Notes: generated by a model not told the origin, from the sequence alone. A stretch of DNA of 64,000 bases from Akkermansiaceae bacterium (GCA_018402445.1 JAGYIT010000006.1:124001-188000), one strand, 5' to 3'; numbered from the stretch's first letter, positions 47,090 to 56,037 are shown. Numbers and translations are program-made.

Positions 47090-48172
47090 ATGTCCGAACA
47101 CCAAGTCCTCGCTCACGTTGACGAATACCTGAAGCTCGGGCGCGAATACGATTGCTCCGACCTCCATCTCGCGACCGCGTATCCGCCCGCTTGGCGCCGC
47201 TTCGGCCAGCTTTCCCCGATTTGGCCCAACCACCCGCCGCTCAAACCCGAGGAAACGGAGAACCTCGTTCGCTCCTTCCTCGGGGAGAAGGAATGGAACC
47301 GCCTCGATGAGCGCGGCGACATCGACTTCGCCTACATCGGCAGCGACGGGCGATACCGCGCCTCCGTCGTCAAACAGCGCCTTGGTTACGACATGGCTTT
47401 CCGCATCATCAACGGCAAGCTCCGCAGCATGGAGGAGATCGGGCTGCCCATCGAGCACATCGTCCCCCTCACCCGCTACCAGAACGGCCTCATCCTCATC
47501 ACCGGCTCCGTAGGCTCCGGGAAATCCACCACGCTCGCCTCCATCGTGGATTTCATCAACCAGGACCGCGATGACCACATCCTGACGCTGGAAGACCCTA
47601 TCGAATACGTCTTCGAATCCAAGGGCTGCCACGTGAACCAGCGCGAGGTGCACAAGCACACGGAATCCTTCGCCCGGGCGCTGCGCGGCGCGCTGCGGGA
47701 AGACCCTGATGTCATCATGGTCGGGGAAATGCGCGACCTAGAGACCATCCAGCTCGCCCTCACCGCAGCGGAAACCGGGCACCTTGTGCTAGGCACTCTC
47801 CACACCGGCAACGCCCCGCGGACGCTCGACCGGGTGCTCGACGTTTTCCCCACTGACCAGCGCGACCAGATCCGCATCATGGTCTCCGAATCCCTACGCG
47901 GCATCCTATCCCAGCAGCTCGTCCCGCTCGCGGCCGGTGAGGGCCGCGTGCTCGCCACCGAGCTGCTCGTCAACACCCCCGCCGTCGCGAACTGCATCCG
48001 CGAGGGCAAGACCTACATGCTCCCCGGCGTCATGCAGACCGGCAAGCACGTCGGCATGGTCACCATGGACGAATCTCTCCGGCAGCTCTACATCAAAGGA
48101 CTCATCACCGCCGAGGAACTCCTGTTCCGCTCCGATGACAAAGCGCAGATGCGCTCCTTCCTCAAGTCCTGA
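47090..48172 (+). CDS. type IV pilus retraction ATPase PilT (copy 1)
   Basis: A 360-residue hexameric secretion ATPase of the PilT/PilU group. Walker A is GSVGSGKST, the Asp box/Walker B region is DPDVIMVGEMRDLETI with ALTAAETGHLVLGTLHT, and the N-terminal PAS-like domain has DLHLATAYPPAWRRFGQL. PilT powers pilus retraction. The second copy follows 33 bases downstream. This copy lacks the classical AIRNLIRE motif near the C-terminus and so may act like PilU. Confidence 0.9.
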   Translation: MSEHQVLAHVDEYLKLGREYDCSDLHLATAYPPAWRRFGQLSPIWPNHPPLKPEETENLVRSFLGEKEWNRLDERGDIDFAYIGSDGRYRASVVKQRLGYDMAFRIINGKLRSMEEIGLPIEHIVPLTRYQNGLILITGSVGSGKSTTLASIVDFINQDRDDHILTLEDPIEYVFESKGCHVNQREVHKHTESFARALRGALREDPDVIMVGEMRDLETIQLALTAAETGHLVLGTLHTGNAPRTLDRVLDVFPTDQRDQIRIMVSESLRGILSQQLVPLAAGEGRVLATELLVNTPAVANCIREGKTYMLPGVMQTGKHVGMVTMDESLRQLYIKGLITAEELLFRSDDKAQMRSFLKS

Positions 48173-48205
48173 ACCCGCCAAACTTCCCCAAAACCTCTCC
48201 CGCAC

Positions 48206-49315
48206 ATGGCTAGAATCGACGCCTACTTCAAACACCTGATCGCCAGCAAGGGATCGGACCTGCACCTTTCCGAAGGCCAGCCGCCTAAGATCCGCGTCCA
48301 TGGCGCGGTCAAGCCCATCCCCGACGAGCCGATTCTCGAAGGCGAGTCCTTCAAGGAACTGCTCGCGGAAATCTGCGACAAGCGCGCCTTCGAAAGATAC
48401 CTCGAGAACGGCGACCTCGACTTCGCCTACGAGATGGACGAGGACTCGCGCTTCCGCTGCAACTACCTCCAACAGCAAAACGGCCTCGCCGCCGTCTTCC
48501 GGCTCATCCCCACGGAAATCATGCCCCTGGAAGCGCTCGGCGTGCCGGAGGTGGTCAAGGAATTCGGCCACATGCGCTCCGGCCTCGTCCTCGTCACCGG
48601 GCCGACGGGTTCCGGAAAATCAACAACGCTCGCGGCGCTGCTCGACTACATCAACACGAACTTTTCCCGCCACATCATCACCATCGAGGAGCCGATCGAG
48701 TTCGTGCACCGCAACAAGAACTCCATCCTCACCCAGCGCGAGGTGCCGATCCAGACGCCTTCCTTCTCGGACGGGCTGCGCGCCGCCCTCCGCGAGGACG
48801 CCGACATCGTCCTCGTCGGCGAGATGCGCGACCTAGAGACGATCTCGCTCGCCCTCACCGCCGCAGAAACGGGGCTGCTCGTTTTCGGAACACTCCATAC
48901 CAACAACGCCCGCAAAACCGTGGACCGTATCATTGACGTGTTCCCCGCCAACCAGCAATCGCAGGTCCGCACCATGCTCGCCGCCTCCCTGCGCGGCGTC
49001 GTAGCCCAGCTCCTTTGCAAGCGCGTGGACAAGCCCGGCCGCGTCGCCGTCCACGAGATCATGTTTGGCACACCCGCTGTCTCCGCCATCATCCGCGAGG
49101 GCGCGACCCAGAAACTTTACGACGTCATCACCGGCGGCAAGAGCGAGGGCATGCAGTTCATGGACGAGTCGATCTGGTCCAAGCTCCGCGAGGGCATGAT
49201 CTCCCCCGCCGAGGCCTACATGAAGGCCATCGACAAGACCCGCTTCAAGAAGTTCCTCCCGAAGGAACAATCCCACCTCGGCGACGCCTCCGGCGAGAAC
49301 CCGCTCTCGCACTGA
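48206..49315 (+). CDS. pilT: type IV pilus retraction ATPase PilT (copy 2)
   Basis: A 369-residue PilT. Walker A GPTGSGKST, Walker B DIVLVGEMRDLETI, the His box TLHTNNARKTVDRI and the C-terminal ATQKLYDVITGGKSEGMQFMDESI are all standard. N-terminal DLHLSEGQPPKIRVHG is closer to typical PilT than that of copy 1. Tandem pilT/pilU pairs drive twitching motility in other bacteria. Co-directional with copy 1 and probably co-transcribed. Confidence 0.92.
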   Translation: MARIDAYFKHLIASKGSDLHLSEGQPPKIRVHGAVKPIPDEPILEGESFKELLAEICDKRAFERYLENGDLDFAYEMDEDSRFRCNYLQQQNGLAAVFRLIPTEIMPLEALGVPEVVKEFGHMRSGLVLVTGPTGSGKSTTLAALLDYINTNFSRHIITIEEPIEFVHRNKNSILTQREVPIQTPSFSDGLRAALREDADIVLVGEMRDLETISLALTAAETGLLVFGTLHTNNARKTVDRIIDVFPANQQSQVRTMLAASLRGVVAQLLCKRVDKPGRVAVHEIMFGTPAVSAIIREGATQKLYDVITGGKSEGMQFMDESIWSKLREGMISPAEAYMKAIDKTRFKKFLPKEQSHLGDASGENPLSH

Positions 49316-49439
49316 AAGGTCACTCCGCAACCCCTGTGCCCAAAAGTCAGTCTAACTAGGAAGGCTACTTGATCGGTTCCCCGTCCGTATCGTTTTCAGT
49401 GCCGTCCGTAGCCGGTTCCATTGGGCAATGTCCCGCAGG

Positions 49440-49510
49440 ATCCTTACCTCTGAAAAACCTGAAAATTATTTCATATTTTCTTGAAATACTAAGATTGCCG
49501 ACCACTTTTG
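49440..49510 (+). promoter_or_regulatory. AT-rich upstream region of the rhodopsin operon
   Basis: The 272-base gap before the rhodopsin gene contains an AT-rich block (cctgaaaattatttcatatt, then ttgaaatactaag) that stands out from its GC-rich surroundings. It is the only plausible promoter for the six-gene operon. I cannot fix a single -35/-10 pair, and no known light- or redox-responsive operator is evident. Confidence 0.3.
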
Positions 49511-49587
49511 CAGCTAGGTGACGATTGGCAGCAATCCAGCTGTCGCGGATACCCGCCTCAAACAAACAAACTAAACCCTCGAAAAAC

Positions 49588-50343
49588 ATGGAAATATCAG
49601 TTGAACAACACCAGCTAGTGGCGAATTTCTTTTCGCTGACCATCGCGGCCATGGCCGCTGCCACCGCATTCCTGTGGATCAATCGTTCGCAGGTCTCGGA
49701 TCGTTACAAGACCGCGGTCACTGTCAGCGGGATCGTCACCTTTATCGCCCTGTATCACTACTGGCGCATTTACGGGAGCTGGAACGAAGCCTATCAGGTC
49801 GTGGACGGCACGCTCGTTGCAACGGACAAGCCCTTCAACGACGCCTACCGCTATGTCGATTGGCTGCTCACGGTGCCTCTTCTCCTAGTCGAGCTGATCC
49901 TAGTGATGAAGCTCACGGCCTCGGATACGTTCAAGAAATCCGTGCGTCTTGGCGCACTGGCCGCGCTCATGATTGTCCTCGGCTACCCGGGTGAGATCTC
50001 CGACGTCGCGGGAACCCGCTGGCTCTGGTGGAGCCTCTCGATGATCCCGTTCCTTTGGATCGTATATGAACTCTTCATCGGCCTCAGAAGCGCCCAAGAT
50101 GCGCAGCCCGAATCTGCGAAGGGTCTCATTGGAGCCGCACGTTACCTGGTGATTGGCTCATGGGCTTTCTACCCTATCGTGTTCCTTTTCCCTATGCTTG
50201 GCTTGTCAGGCGCGGCGGCGGAAACCTTCGTCCAGATCGGCTACTCGGTGGCGGATATCGTGGCCAAGGCAGTGTTCGGCATCCTGATCTTTGCGATTGC
50301 GATGAGGAAGACGGAGGCCGAAAAAGGAACCGTTACGCTGTAA
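49588..50343 (+). CDS. microbial rhodopsin, proton-pump type (xanthorhodopsin-like clade)
   Basis: A 251-residue seven-helix opsin. Helix C is RYVDWLLTVPLLLVE: D91 (acceptor), T95 and E102 (donor) form the DTE signature of outward proton pumps. H57 in ALYHYWR matches the counterion-partner His of proteorhodopsins. K227 in VADIVAKAVFG carries retinal. L99, equivalent to proteorhodopsin residue 105, predicts green absorption. Sequence around helices E-G (GYPGE, MIPFLWIVY, WAFYPI) resembles xanthorhodopsin, but W148 replaces the Gly that admits an antenna carotenoid there. ATG 49588 gives MEISVEQHQ. Five retinal-pathway genes follow. Confidence 0.97.
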   Translation: MEISVEQHQLVANFFSLTIAAMAAATAFLWINRSQVSDRYKTAVTVSGIVTFIALYHYWRIYGSWNEAYQVVDGTLVATDKPFNDAYRYVDWLLTVPLLLVELILVMKLTASDTFKKSVRLGALAALMIVLGYPGEISDVAGTRWLWWSLSMIPFLWIVYELFIGLRSAQDAQPESAKGLIGAARYLVIGSWAFYPIVFLFPMLGLSGAAAETFVQIGYSVADIVAKAVFGILIFAIAMRKTEAEKGTVTL

Positions 50344-50366
50344 GAACGTAGCCTCACGAGAAACCC

Positions 50367-51254
50367 GTGACCCTTACCGCAAAATCCCCCGCTGTATCCC
50401 TTCCGGCATGGCTGGAACGGGTGAACTTCAAGGTGGAGAGGGACTTTGGAGTCGAAGTGTTCGGCTTGGTGGGCGACAGTGTCGCCGCAGCCTTCCGCCA
50501 TCACTTCGGTTCCAGCGGAAAACAGTCACGAGCCTATCTCAGCATAAGAACGAGTCAAGCGCTTGGGCACGATGCCCAAGCGCTACTCGCCTTCGCAGCC
50601 TGCGTGGAGACCCTTCACAATGCATCCTTAATTCAGGACGATTTTCAGGATGGCGCTCTAGAGCGGCGCGGGCATCCGACGGTTCACGCCGTGTTCGGCC
50701 GGGACGTTGCGCTCGGCCTGGCCACGCGGCTTGTTTCCTCAGCTTTTGTTAGCCTTCAATCCTTCGATGCGAACGCCTCGGCCGGTGAACTGGTCAGGCA
50801 TGTACACCGAGCATTGAGCGATACCATCTGCGGCCAAACCCGCGACCTTCAAACGGAAAAGGAACGAACGGTTGATGAACTTTTGGCCATTGCCAGACAT
50901 AAATCTGGGCCGCTTTTCGCGCTCGCCCTTGAACTTCCGCTTCTCGCTGCCAACCACCACCAAGCCTTGCCGGACGCCCATGAGAGCGCCTGTCTTTTCG
51001 GGCTCGGCTATCAGATCCTAGACGATATCAAGGATCAGCGGATGGATAGGCTGCAACCGAACGATGCCAATATTGTCAACGCACTCGCAAAAGACCGCAG
51101 TATCTCAGACCCGGTGGCTTTCGCGCGGGAACTTGCAAAAAACCAGCTCGAAAAGGCGCAGGAACTCGCCTCTGATCTGCCCATGGGGAGTGGATCCTGC
51201 CTGCAGGAAATGGCTGGCAGCCTTCTCAAAACCCTGATGGCGCCCAATGGCTAA
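50367..51254 (+). CDS. crtE: geranylgeranyl diphosphate synthase
   Basis: An isoprenyl diphosphate synthase of 295 residues. The first aspartate-rich motif is DDFQD (residues 91-95) and the second DDIKD (219-223), with GHPTVHAVFG between. In this operon it should supply C20 GGPP for carotenoids. The start is GTG at 50367, 23 bases after the rhodopsin stop. It overlaps crtI by 8 bases. Chain-length specificity (C20) is inferred from the neighbours. Confidence 0.92.
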   Translation: MTLTAKSPAVSLPAWLERVNFKVERDFGVEVFGLVGDSVAAAFRHHFGSSGKQSRAYLSIRTSQALGHDAQALLAFAACVETLHNASLIQDDFQDGALERRGHPTVHAVFGRDVALGLATRLVSSAFVSLQSFDANASAGELVRHVHRALSDTICGQTRDLQTEKERTVDELLAIARHKSGPLFALALELPLLAANHHQALPDAHESACLFGLGYQILDDIKDQRMDRLQPNDANIVNALAKDRSISDPVAFARELAKNQLEKAQELASDLPMGSGSCLQEMAGSLLKTLMAPNG

Positions 51255-52737
51255 TGCCGTAGCGATGGCTAATGCCGTAGTAATCGGAGGTGGGTTTGGC
51301 GGAATGGCCGCGGCACTCCGGCTTCGCGCCAAAGGGCATGAGGTCACGCTCGTCGATCGCTGCAAGCGATTGGGCGGACGCGCCCAGGTGTTCGAAAGGG
51401 ACGGATTCCGCCACGACGCCGGACCGACCGTGCTGACGGCACCTTTCCTTTTCGACGAGCTTTTCGAGCTCTTCGGCAAGAAGCGCAGCGACTACATCGA
51501 ATTCAGGGAACTCGATACCTGGTACCGCTTTCATTTCCATGACGGCAGCCACTTTGATTACGGCGGCGGGATCGAGGACACTCTCGAAGAAATCGCGCGG
51601 CTGAGCCCTCAGGATGTGGACGGCTACAAGAAACTGTTAGATCATTCGAGGCGCATCTTCGACGTCGGCTTTACGCGACTTGCCGACCAACCTTTCCATT
51701 CGATCGGAACGCTTGTCGCGCAGGTTCCCAATCTCGTGCGCCTTGGCTGCCACCGCACCGTCTGGCAGCTGGTGTGCAGATACCTCAAGGACGACCGCCT
51801 GCGCCGGGCATTCTCGATCCAACCGCTGCTTGTCGGTGGCAATCCTTTCGAGACAACCTGCATCTACAGCCTGATCCACTATCTGGAGCGGAAATGGAGC
51901 GTCCACTTCGCAATGGGAGGAACCGGTGCTCTTGTGGACGCGCTTGAGCGGTTGATGCTGGAGAGCGGGATCAAAATCCGGACAGGCGTGACGGTTTCCT
52001 CCATCCGCACCTCCGGGCGCCGCGCCACCGCTGTGGAGTTCGAGGATGGCGGATTCATTCCCGCCGATCTCATCGTGTCGAACACCGATCCGCTTCATCT
52101 CTACCGCGATCTGATTGACCGGAAGGTGCAATCGGGTTTTTTCCAGATCAAGAAGCGCCGGATGCAACAGTCGATGGGCTTGTTCGTGCTTTTCTTCGGC
52201 ACTGCGCGCCAGTATCCGGATATCGCACACCACACAATCTGGTTGGGTGAGCGTTACCGGGAGCTGATCGATGAGATCTTCCATGGCGACAAGCTTCCGG
52301 ATGATTTCTCGCTCTATCTCCACCGTCCCACCGCCACCGACCCTAGCTTCGCGCCGGATGGCTGTGATTCGTTTTACGTCCTCGCCCCGGTGCCCAACCT
52401 CAAGGCTTCGATCGATTGGGAAAGCGAGGGCCCGCGCCTGCGCGACCGCATCGTGGCCGCACTCGGGCGGACGATCATGCCCGACCTGGGCAACCAGATC
52501 CGCTCCGACTTCTTCATGACGCCGGTGGACTTCGAAAAGGATTACCTGAGCGTCGATGGCAGTGGGTTTTCGGTCGCCCCGATTTTTTCACAATCGGCAT
52601 GGTTCCGGTTTCACAATCGTTCGGAAACTTTGGATAACCTTTATCTGGTGGGCGCGGGATCACACCCGGGGGCTGGAGTCCCCGGCGTGCTCTGCTCGGC
52701 CAAGGTGGTGGATCGCCTGACGACAAACCTGCTCTGA
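51247..52737 (+). CDS. crtI: phytoene desaturase
   Basis: CrtI desaturates phytoene to lycopene. The 496-residue flavoprotein has the FAD-binding start AVVIGGGFGGMAAALRLRAKG with RLGGRAQVFERDGFRHDAGPTV following, and the bacterial CrtI C-terminal signature LYLVGAGSHPGAGVPGVL. Its start lies in a tandem duplication (atggctaatgccgtag occurs at 51247 and 51265), giving MANAVAMANAVV. The stop overlaps crtB by one base (TGATG). Number of desaturation steps cannot be read from sequence; lycopene is expected because a lycopene cyclase follows. Confidence 0.95.
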   Translation: MANAVAMANAVVIGGGFGGMAAALRLRAKGHEVTLVDRCKRLGGRAQVFERDGFRHDAGPTVLTAPFLFDELFELFGKKRSDYIEFRELDTWYRFHFHDGSHFDYGGGIEDTLEEIARLSPQDVDGYKKLLDHSRRIFDVGFTRLADQPFHSIGTLVAQVPNLVRLGCHRTVWQLVCRYLKDDRLRRAFSIQPLLVGGNPFETTCIYSLIHYLERKWSVHFAMGGTGALVDALERLMLESGIKIRTGVTVSSIRTSGRRATAVEFEDGGFIPADLIVSNTDPLHLYRDLIDRKVQSGFFQIKKRRMQQSMGLFVLFFGTARQYPDIAHHTIWLGERYRELIDEIFHGDKLPDDFSLYLHRPTATDPSFAPDGCDSFYVLAPVPNLKASIDWESEGPRLRDRIVAALGRTIMPDLGNQIRSDFFMTPVDFEKDYLSVDGSGFSVAPIFSQSAWFRFHNRSETLDNLYLVGAGSHPGAGVPGVLCSAKVVDRLTTNLL

Positions 52738-53645
52738 TGCCCGACGACCCTCAAAAGACATTCGAAAGGAAAAGCCGCTCCTTCTCTCTGGCTGCGCGGC
52801 TTTTTTCCCCGGGGACCAGAGCCGACATCGCCCGCTTGTATTGTTTTTGCCGCTACGTTGACGACCTTGCCGACGCAAGCGCGCAGGGCGAGCCCGAACG
52901 CCTCGATCACATCGCGGAGACGATAGGAAATGGTGCGGCCGAAACCACCGATCCGATCGTGCAGGATTTCCTGGATCTAGCCAAAGACCGGGGGTTACCC
53001 ATGGCGGCGGCCTACGAGTTGGTCGAAGCACTGCGCGCGGATTGCGGCCCGAGGGATATCCTGACCGAAGACGCGTTGAAAAACTTCGCTTACGGCGTGG
53101 CCGGCACGGTGGGGCTGTTGATGCGGCCCATCCTCGGCGCGGATGATGTGCGCGCGGCACCCTTTGCCATCGACCTCGGAATGGCTCTCCAGTTCACGAA
53201 CATTGCCCGGGATGTGAGCGAGGACGCCGCCCGCGGGCGCTACTACCTGCCTGCCGAATGGGTGGCTCCCGCCGAAATCCGCAGTGCGCTCGATGACGCA
53301 AACCCCGACGCGATCGCGGCAGTGGACGAAGCGGTCGGGCGTCTCCTCGGGCTTGCCGGAAAATTCTACCAAAGCGCCCGAAACGGCCACGGTTTCATCC
53401 CGCCACGCAACCGGCTCGCGGTGTATTTCGCGCTCCATATTTACGAGGCGATAGGGCTTAAGATTCAGCGGAAAGGCAGCGGGGCGTGGAAGACGCGCAT
53501 CCACCTCGGGCTATTGGAAAAGCTCTGCGTCGCCTTCGCCGCGGTCCCGGGCTATTTCCGGTATAAGCGCTTCGTATGGGATCAGCCGAACCCTCCCGTT
53601 CATGCGGCGGCGCTCCATCCCCCTTTCACCCTTGGCCGGCGATGA
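52737..53645 (+). CDS. crtB: phytoene synthase
   Basis: CrtB condenses two GGPP to phytoene. The 302-residue protein has the paired aspartate motifs DDLAD (residues 42-46) and DVSED (159-163, in TNIARDVSEDAARGRYYLP). Start and stop overlap the neighbouring genes (TGATG with crtI; ATGA with the cyclase), so translation is coupled on both sides. Squalene-synthase-like alternatives are unlikely given the context. Confidence 0.95.
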   Translation: MPDDPQKTFERKSRSFSLAARLFSPGTRADIARLYCFCRYVDDLADASAQGEPERLDHIAETIGNGAAETTDPIVQDFLDLAKDRGLPMAAAYELVEALRADCGPRDILTEDALKNFAYGVAGTVGLLMRPILGADDVRAAPFAIDLGMALQFTNIARDVSEDAARGRYYLPAEWVAPAEIRSALDDANPDAIAAVDEAVGRLLGLAGKFYQSARNGHGFIPPRNRLAVYFALHIYEAIGLKIQRKGSGAWKTRIHLGLLEKLCVAFAAVPGYFRYKRFVWDQPNPPVHAAALHPPFTLGRR

Positions 53646-54373
53646 GCTATCTCGGGTTTCTCGTCTGTTTTGTAATCGCGCCCGGAATCGTTCTGGTCGC
53701 GGCACTTCATCAGGTTCATCGGGGCAACGCCCACCTGCGCCGACACTGGTGGGGCGCCGCCATCCTGGCCTTGATTGCGATCGTGTGGACGACCCCATGG
53801 GACAGTGCGATCATCCATCGCGGTGTCTGGACTTACGGTGAAGACCGGGTGCTGGGCACCTTCCTCTCCGTTCCCATCGAGGAGTATGCGTTCATGGTGT
53901 TGATGCCGTTTTTCAATGGTGGCGTCATCGCCTGGCTCCTGTCCCGGAAGGGTGTCGTCCGCACCCGCTGGCGCGACCGGCAAACCGCTGCGCGCAGGGC
54001 TTTGCTGCTCGGTGCCCTGCTCCTCTGGGTCGCCGGTGGCCTTTGCCTTCGGACGGAGTCCGGCACCTATCTGGGGGCGATCCTGGTCTGGTTCATCCCG
54101 CCGCTGGCGATCCAAAGTTGCTTCGATCCATCGCTATTGAGGCATCACTGGCGCGGTGTTGCGGCCGGCACCCTTCTGCCTGCGGGCTACCTCTCCATGG
54201 CCGATGCGTTTGCGATCCGGGAAGGGATCTGGACGATCCAAGCCCCGACCCGGACGGGCATCGAATTCGGTGGCCTGCCCATGGAGGAGGCGCTCTTTTT
54301 CTTCGCCGTCAGCCTGCTAATCGCCCAAGGGCTGTATCTCTGGCACAGCCTTTTCACGGAATCCACCCCATGA
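53642..54373 (+). CDS. lycopene beta-cyclase, fused CrtYc/CrtYd (CarR) type
   Basis: A 243-residue membrane protein made of two lycopene-cyclase-domain repeats. The first contains TTPWDSAIIHRGVWTYG and PIEEY (78-82); the second AIREGIWTIQ and PMEEALFF (213-220). This is the membrane, non-flavin cyclase type found fused in archaea and Bacteroidota and split as CrtYc/CrtYd in actinobacteria. It should turn lycopene into beta-carotene, the substrate of Blh. ATGA overlaps exist at both ends. Confidence 0.92.
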   Translation: MSYLGFLVCFVIAPGIVLVAALHQVHRGNAHLRRHWWGAAILALIAIVWTTPWDSAIIHRGVWTYGEDRVLGTFLSVPIEEYAFMVLMPFFNGGVIAWLLSRKGVVRTRWRDRQTAARRALLLGALLLWVAGGLCLRTESGTYLGAILVWFIPPLAIQSCFDPSLLRHHWRGVAAGTLLPAGYLSMADAFAIREGIWTIQAPTRTGIEFGGLPMEEALFFFAVSLLIAQGLYLWHSLFTESTP

Positions 54374-55425
54374 ACACGCCCTTTGCATGGTGTCCGCTGA
54401 CGCCTCCGGCAGGATCGTCCCGGGTGGGTTGGATCGAGATTGCGGCTCGCCTCGGCATGTTGGGTGCCATCGGCGGGGGGGTCTTGCAAGTGAGCCTTGG
54501 CTGGATCGAGGGACCCGCGCTTTTTCTCCCCCTGATCGCAAGCGCGCTGCTCTTTGGCCTGCCCCACGGAGCAGTCGATCACCTTGTCGTTCTGGGATTG
54601 GCAGATCTCAAGCTGCGGCCACGGGCACTTGCCGCTGTTTGTGGGGTTTACCTGCTGCTGGCCGCCCTGTTCGCGTCGCTCTGGGTTTTCACCCCTTCGC
54701 TCGCAGTCGTGGCTTTCCTTCTGATGACGATCTACCACTGGGGCTGGGCGGATACCGCTTATGAAATGACCTGCCGCTCCTCCGTTTCACTGGGAAAAAG
54801 CCCCGGGCTACGTCTTGTCCACAGCGCCCTGCGCGGCCTCATCCCGATCGGCCTGCCCTTCGTGAGCTTTCCACAGGAGACCGCTGCCTTCGTGCAGAGC
54901 TGCACGGCCATTTTTGCGGATGCAGCTCCCCCGACCGGCTCCTGGAGAAACATCATAGCAGCGGCGCTCGTGCTTTTATCCTGTGCCGAGCTGGCTTTCC
55001 TCCTGCGCCAGCGCGGAACGAACGGACGCGGACGCATGTTCTTCGAGACCTTGGTTCTCATCGGATTCTTCTCGCTCGTCCCGCCCTTGGTTGCCATCGG
55101 CTGGTATTTTTGCCTCTGGCATGGCCTGCGCCACGTCCTCCGGCTCTGCCGCTACGCCGACCAAAGCGGGGAAGGGATACCATCTCCCCGCGCATTGCTG
55201 CTTTTTTTCCGCCGGGCGCTGCCCTTCACCCTCGCCTCCGTCGGGCTACTGCTGCTGGCTGCCCTTTTCCTCCCGGTATCCGGAAATCTCCCGGACTGGA
55301 TCGCGCTGTATCTCGTTTTGATCTCCGCCCTCACCTTCCCCCACGTCTTGTTGGTCAAGTGGATGGATCACCGGGAATGGCGGTCGGGCGGAGCGGGGAA
55401 ACGAGATTCGATCCAATCAACGTGA
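54370..55425 (+). CDS. blh: Brp/Blh beta-carotene 15,15'-dioxygenase
   Basis: The last gene of the operon encodes a 351-residue membrane protein of the Brp/Blh family, which cleaves beta-carotene into two retinal molecules. Iron-ligand histidines are visible in GLPHGAVDH (H66), TIYHWGWAD (H123) and WHGLRH (H251, H255). Eight or so hydrophobic segments are present. The ATG overlaps the cyclase stop as ATGA. With it the operon can make holo-rhodopsin without outside retinal. Confidence 0.94.
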   Translation: MNTPFAWCPLTPPAGSSRVGWIEIAARLGMLGAIGGGVLQVSLGWIEGPALFLPLIASALLFGLPHGAVDHLVVLGLADLKLRPRALAAVCGVYLLLAALFASLWVFTPSLAVVAFLLMTIYHWGWADTAYEMTCRSSVSLGKSPGLRLVHSALRGLIPIGLPFVSFPQETAAFVQSCTAIFADAAPPTGSWRNIIAAALVLLSCAELAFLLRQRGTNGRGRMFFETLVLIGFFSLVPPLVAIGWYFCLWHGLRHVLRLCRYADQSGEGIPSPRALLLFFRRALPFTLASVGLLLLAALFLPVSGNLPDWIALYLVLISALTFPHVLLVKWMDHREWRSGGAGKRDSIQST

Positions 55426-55460
55426 CCGGTCTCCCACGTCCGGCTCATGGGCTTCGAAAG

Positions 55461-55712
55461 CTACTCGGGCACCTCGTCGCCCAGGATCTTGTCGATCGAG
55501 GCGACGCGCTCCCACGGGCAGCGCTTGCGCTGGTATTTTTTCCAGACGATGTCCCGCAACGCGCGCCAGACCTCCTCGGGCGGCTGGTCCAGGATTTCCC
55601 AGTCGGGATCGGTCTTCAGGGTGGTGATGATGCGCCATTCGTTGCCGTGGAAATTGGCGCGGAAAAACCGTTTCCCCTCCTCCGTCCGTTCGTTCCACTC
55701 GTGCGCTTCCAT
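55461..55712 (-). CDS. conserved-looking hypothetical protein
   Basis: An 83-residue hydrophilic protein that I do not recognise (MEAHEWNERTEEGKRFF, DPDWEILDQPPEEVWRALRD, CPWERVASIDKILGDEVPE). Composition is that of a real soluble protein. It is convergent with blh (35 bases apart). Before the adjacent cassette appeared it was probably directly downstream of speA. Confidence 0.7.
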   Translation of the reverse strand: MEAHEWNERTEEGKRFFRANFHGNEWRIITTLKTDPDWEILDQPPEEVWRALRDIVWKKYQRKRCPWERVASIDKILGDEVPE

Positions 55713-55756
55713 GCCCCCGAGTTTGCGGACACCCGCCACGTTGTCGAGGCGCGAGT

Positions 55757-55842
55757 CTCAGCTCTCGAAATACGTGTATCCGGCCAAGCCTTCGCGGTAG
55801 AGATCCATGATCTCCTTGCGCTCCTTGGGCGAGATGCGGCCT
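55757..55842. repeat. 86-bp direct repeat, copy 1 (duplicated speA 3' end)
   Basis: This segment copies the last 86 bases around the speA stop (56378-56463) with a single mismatch (aaatacgtg against aaatatgtg). It is not attached to a speA reading frame; it truncates a PIN-domain gene. The two copies bracket a 535-base insert in the same orientation. Confidence 0.9.
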
Positions 55843-56037
55843 GTCTTTCACCGTCTGCTGTTCAATCCAGCTTGCCGCCAAGACTTCGGTCACACCGGCT
55901 TTCCCGGGATGGCTTGTGACGACCTCCACCCAGACGGCACTCGGGATGATGAGTTTTCCAAACAGGTCGTGCAGCAAATCCAGCCTGCCAATCCTGCACA
56001 ACGCGATCAATGGTGATGAGTCAGCGACGACGATCAT
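55843..56037 (-). pseudogene. DUF3368/PIN-domain toxin, 3'-truncated
   Basis: The frame begins MIVVADSSPLIALCRIGRL and continues LIIPSAVWVEVV and VLAASWIEQQTV, the first 65 residues of a DUF3368-type PIN-domain protein (first acidic residue D6 present). At 55842 it runs into the duplicated speA end and the rest of the PIN domain, including later acidic residues, is lost. The start is 6 bases after the UPF0175 stop, the normal layout of this toxin-antitoxin-like pair. The toxin should be inactive. Confidence 0.8.
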
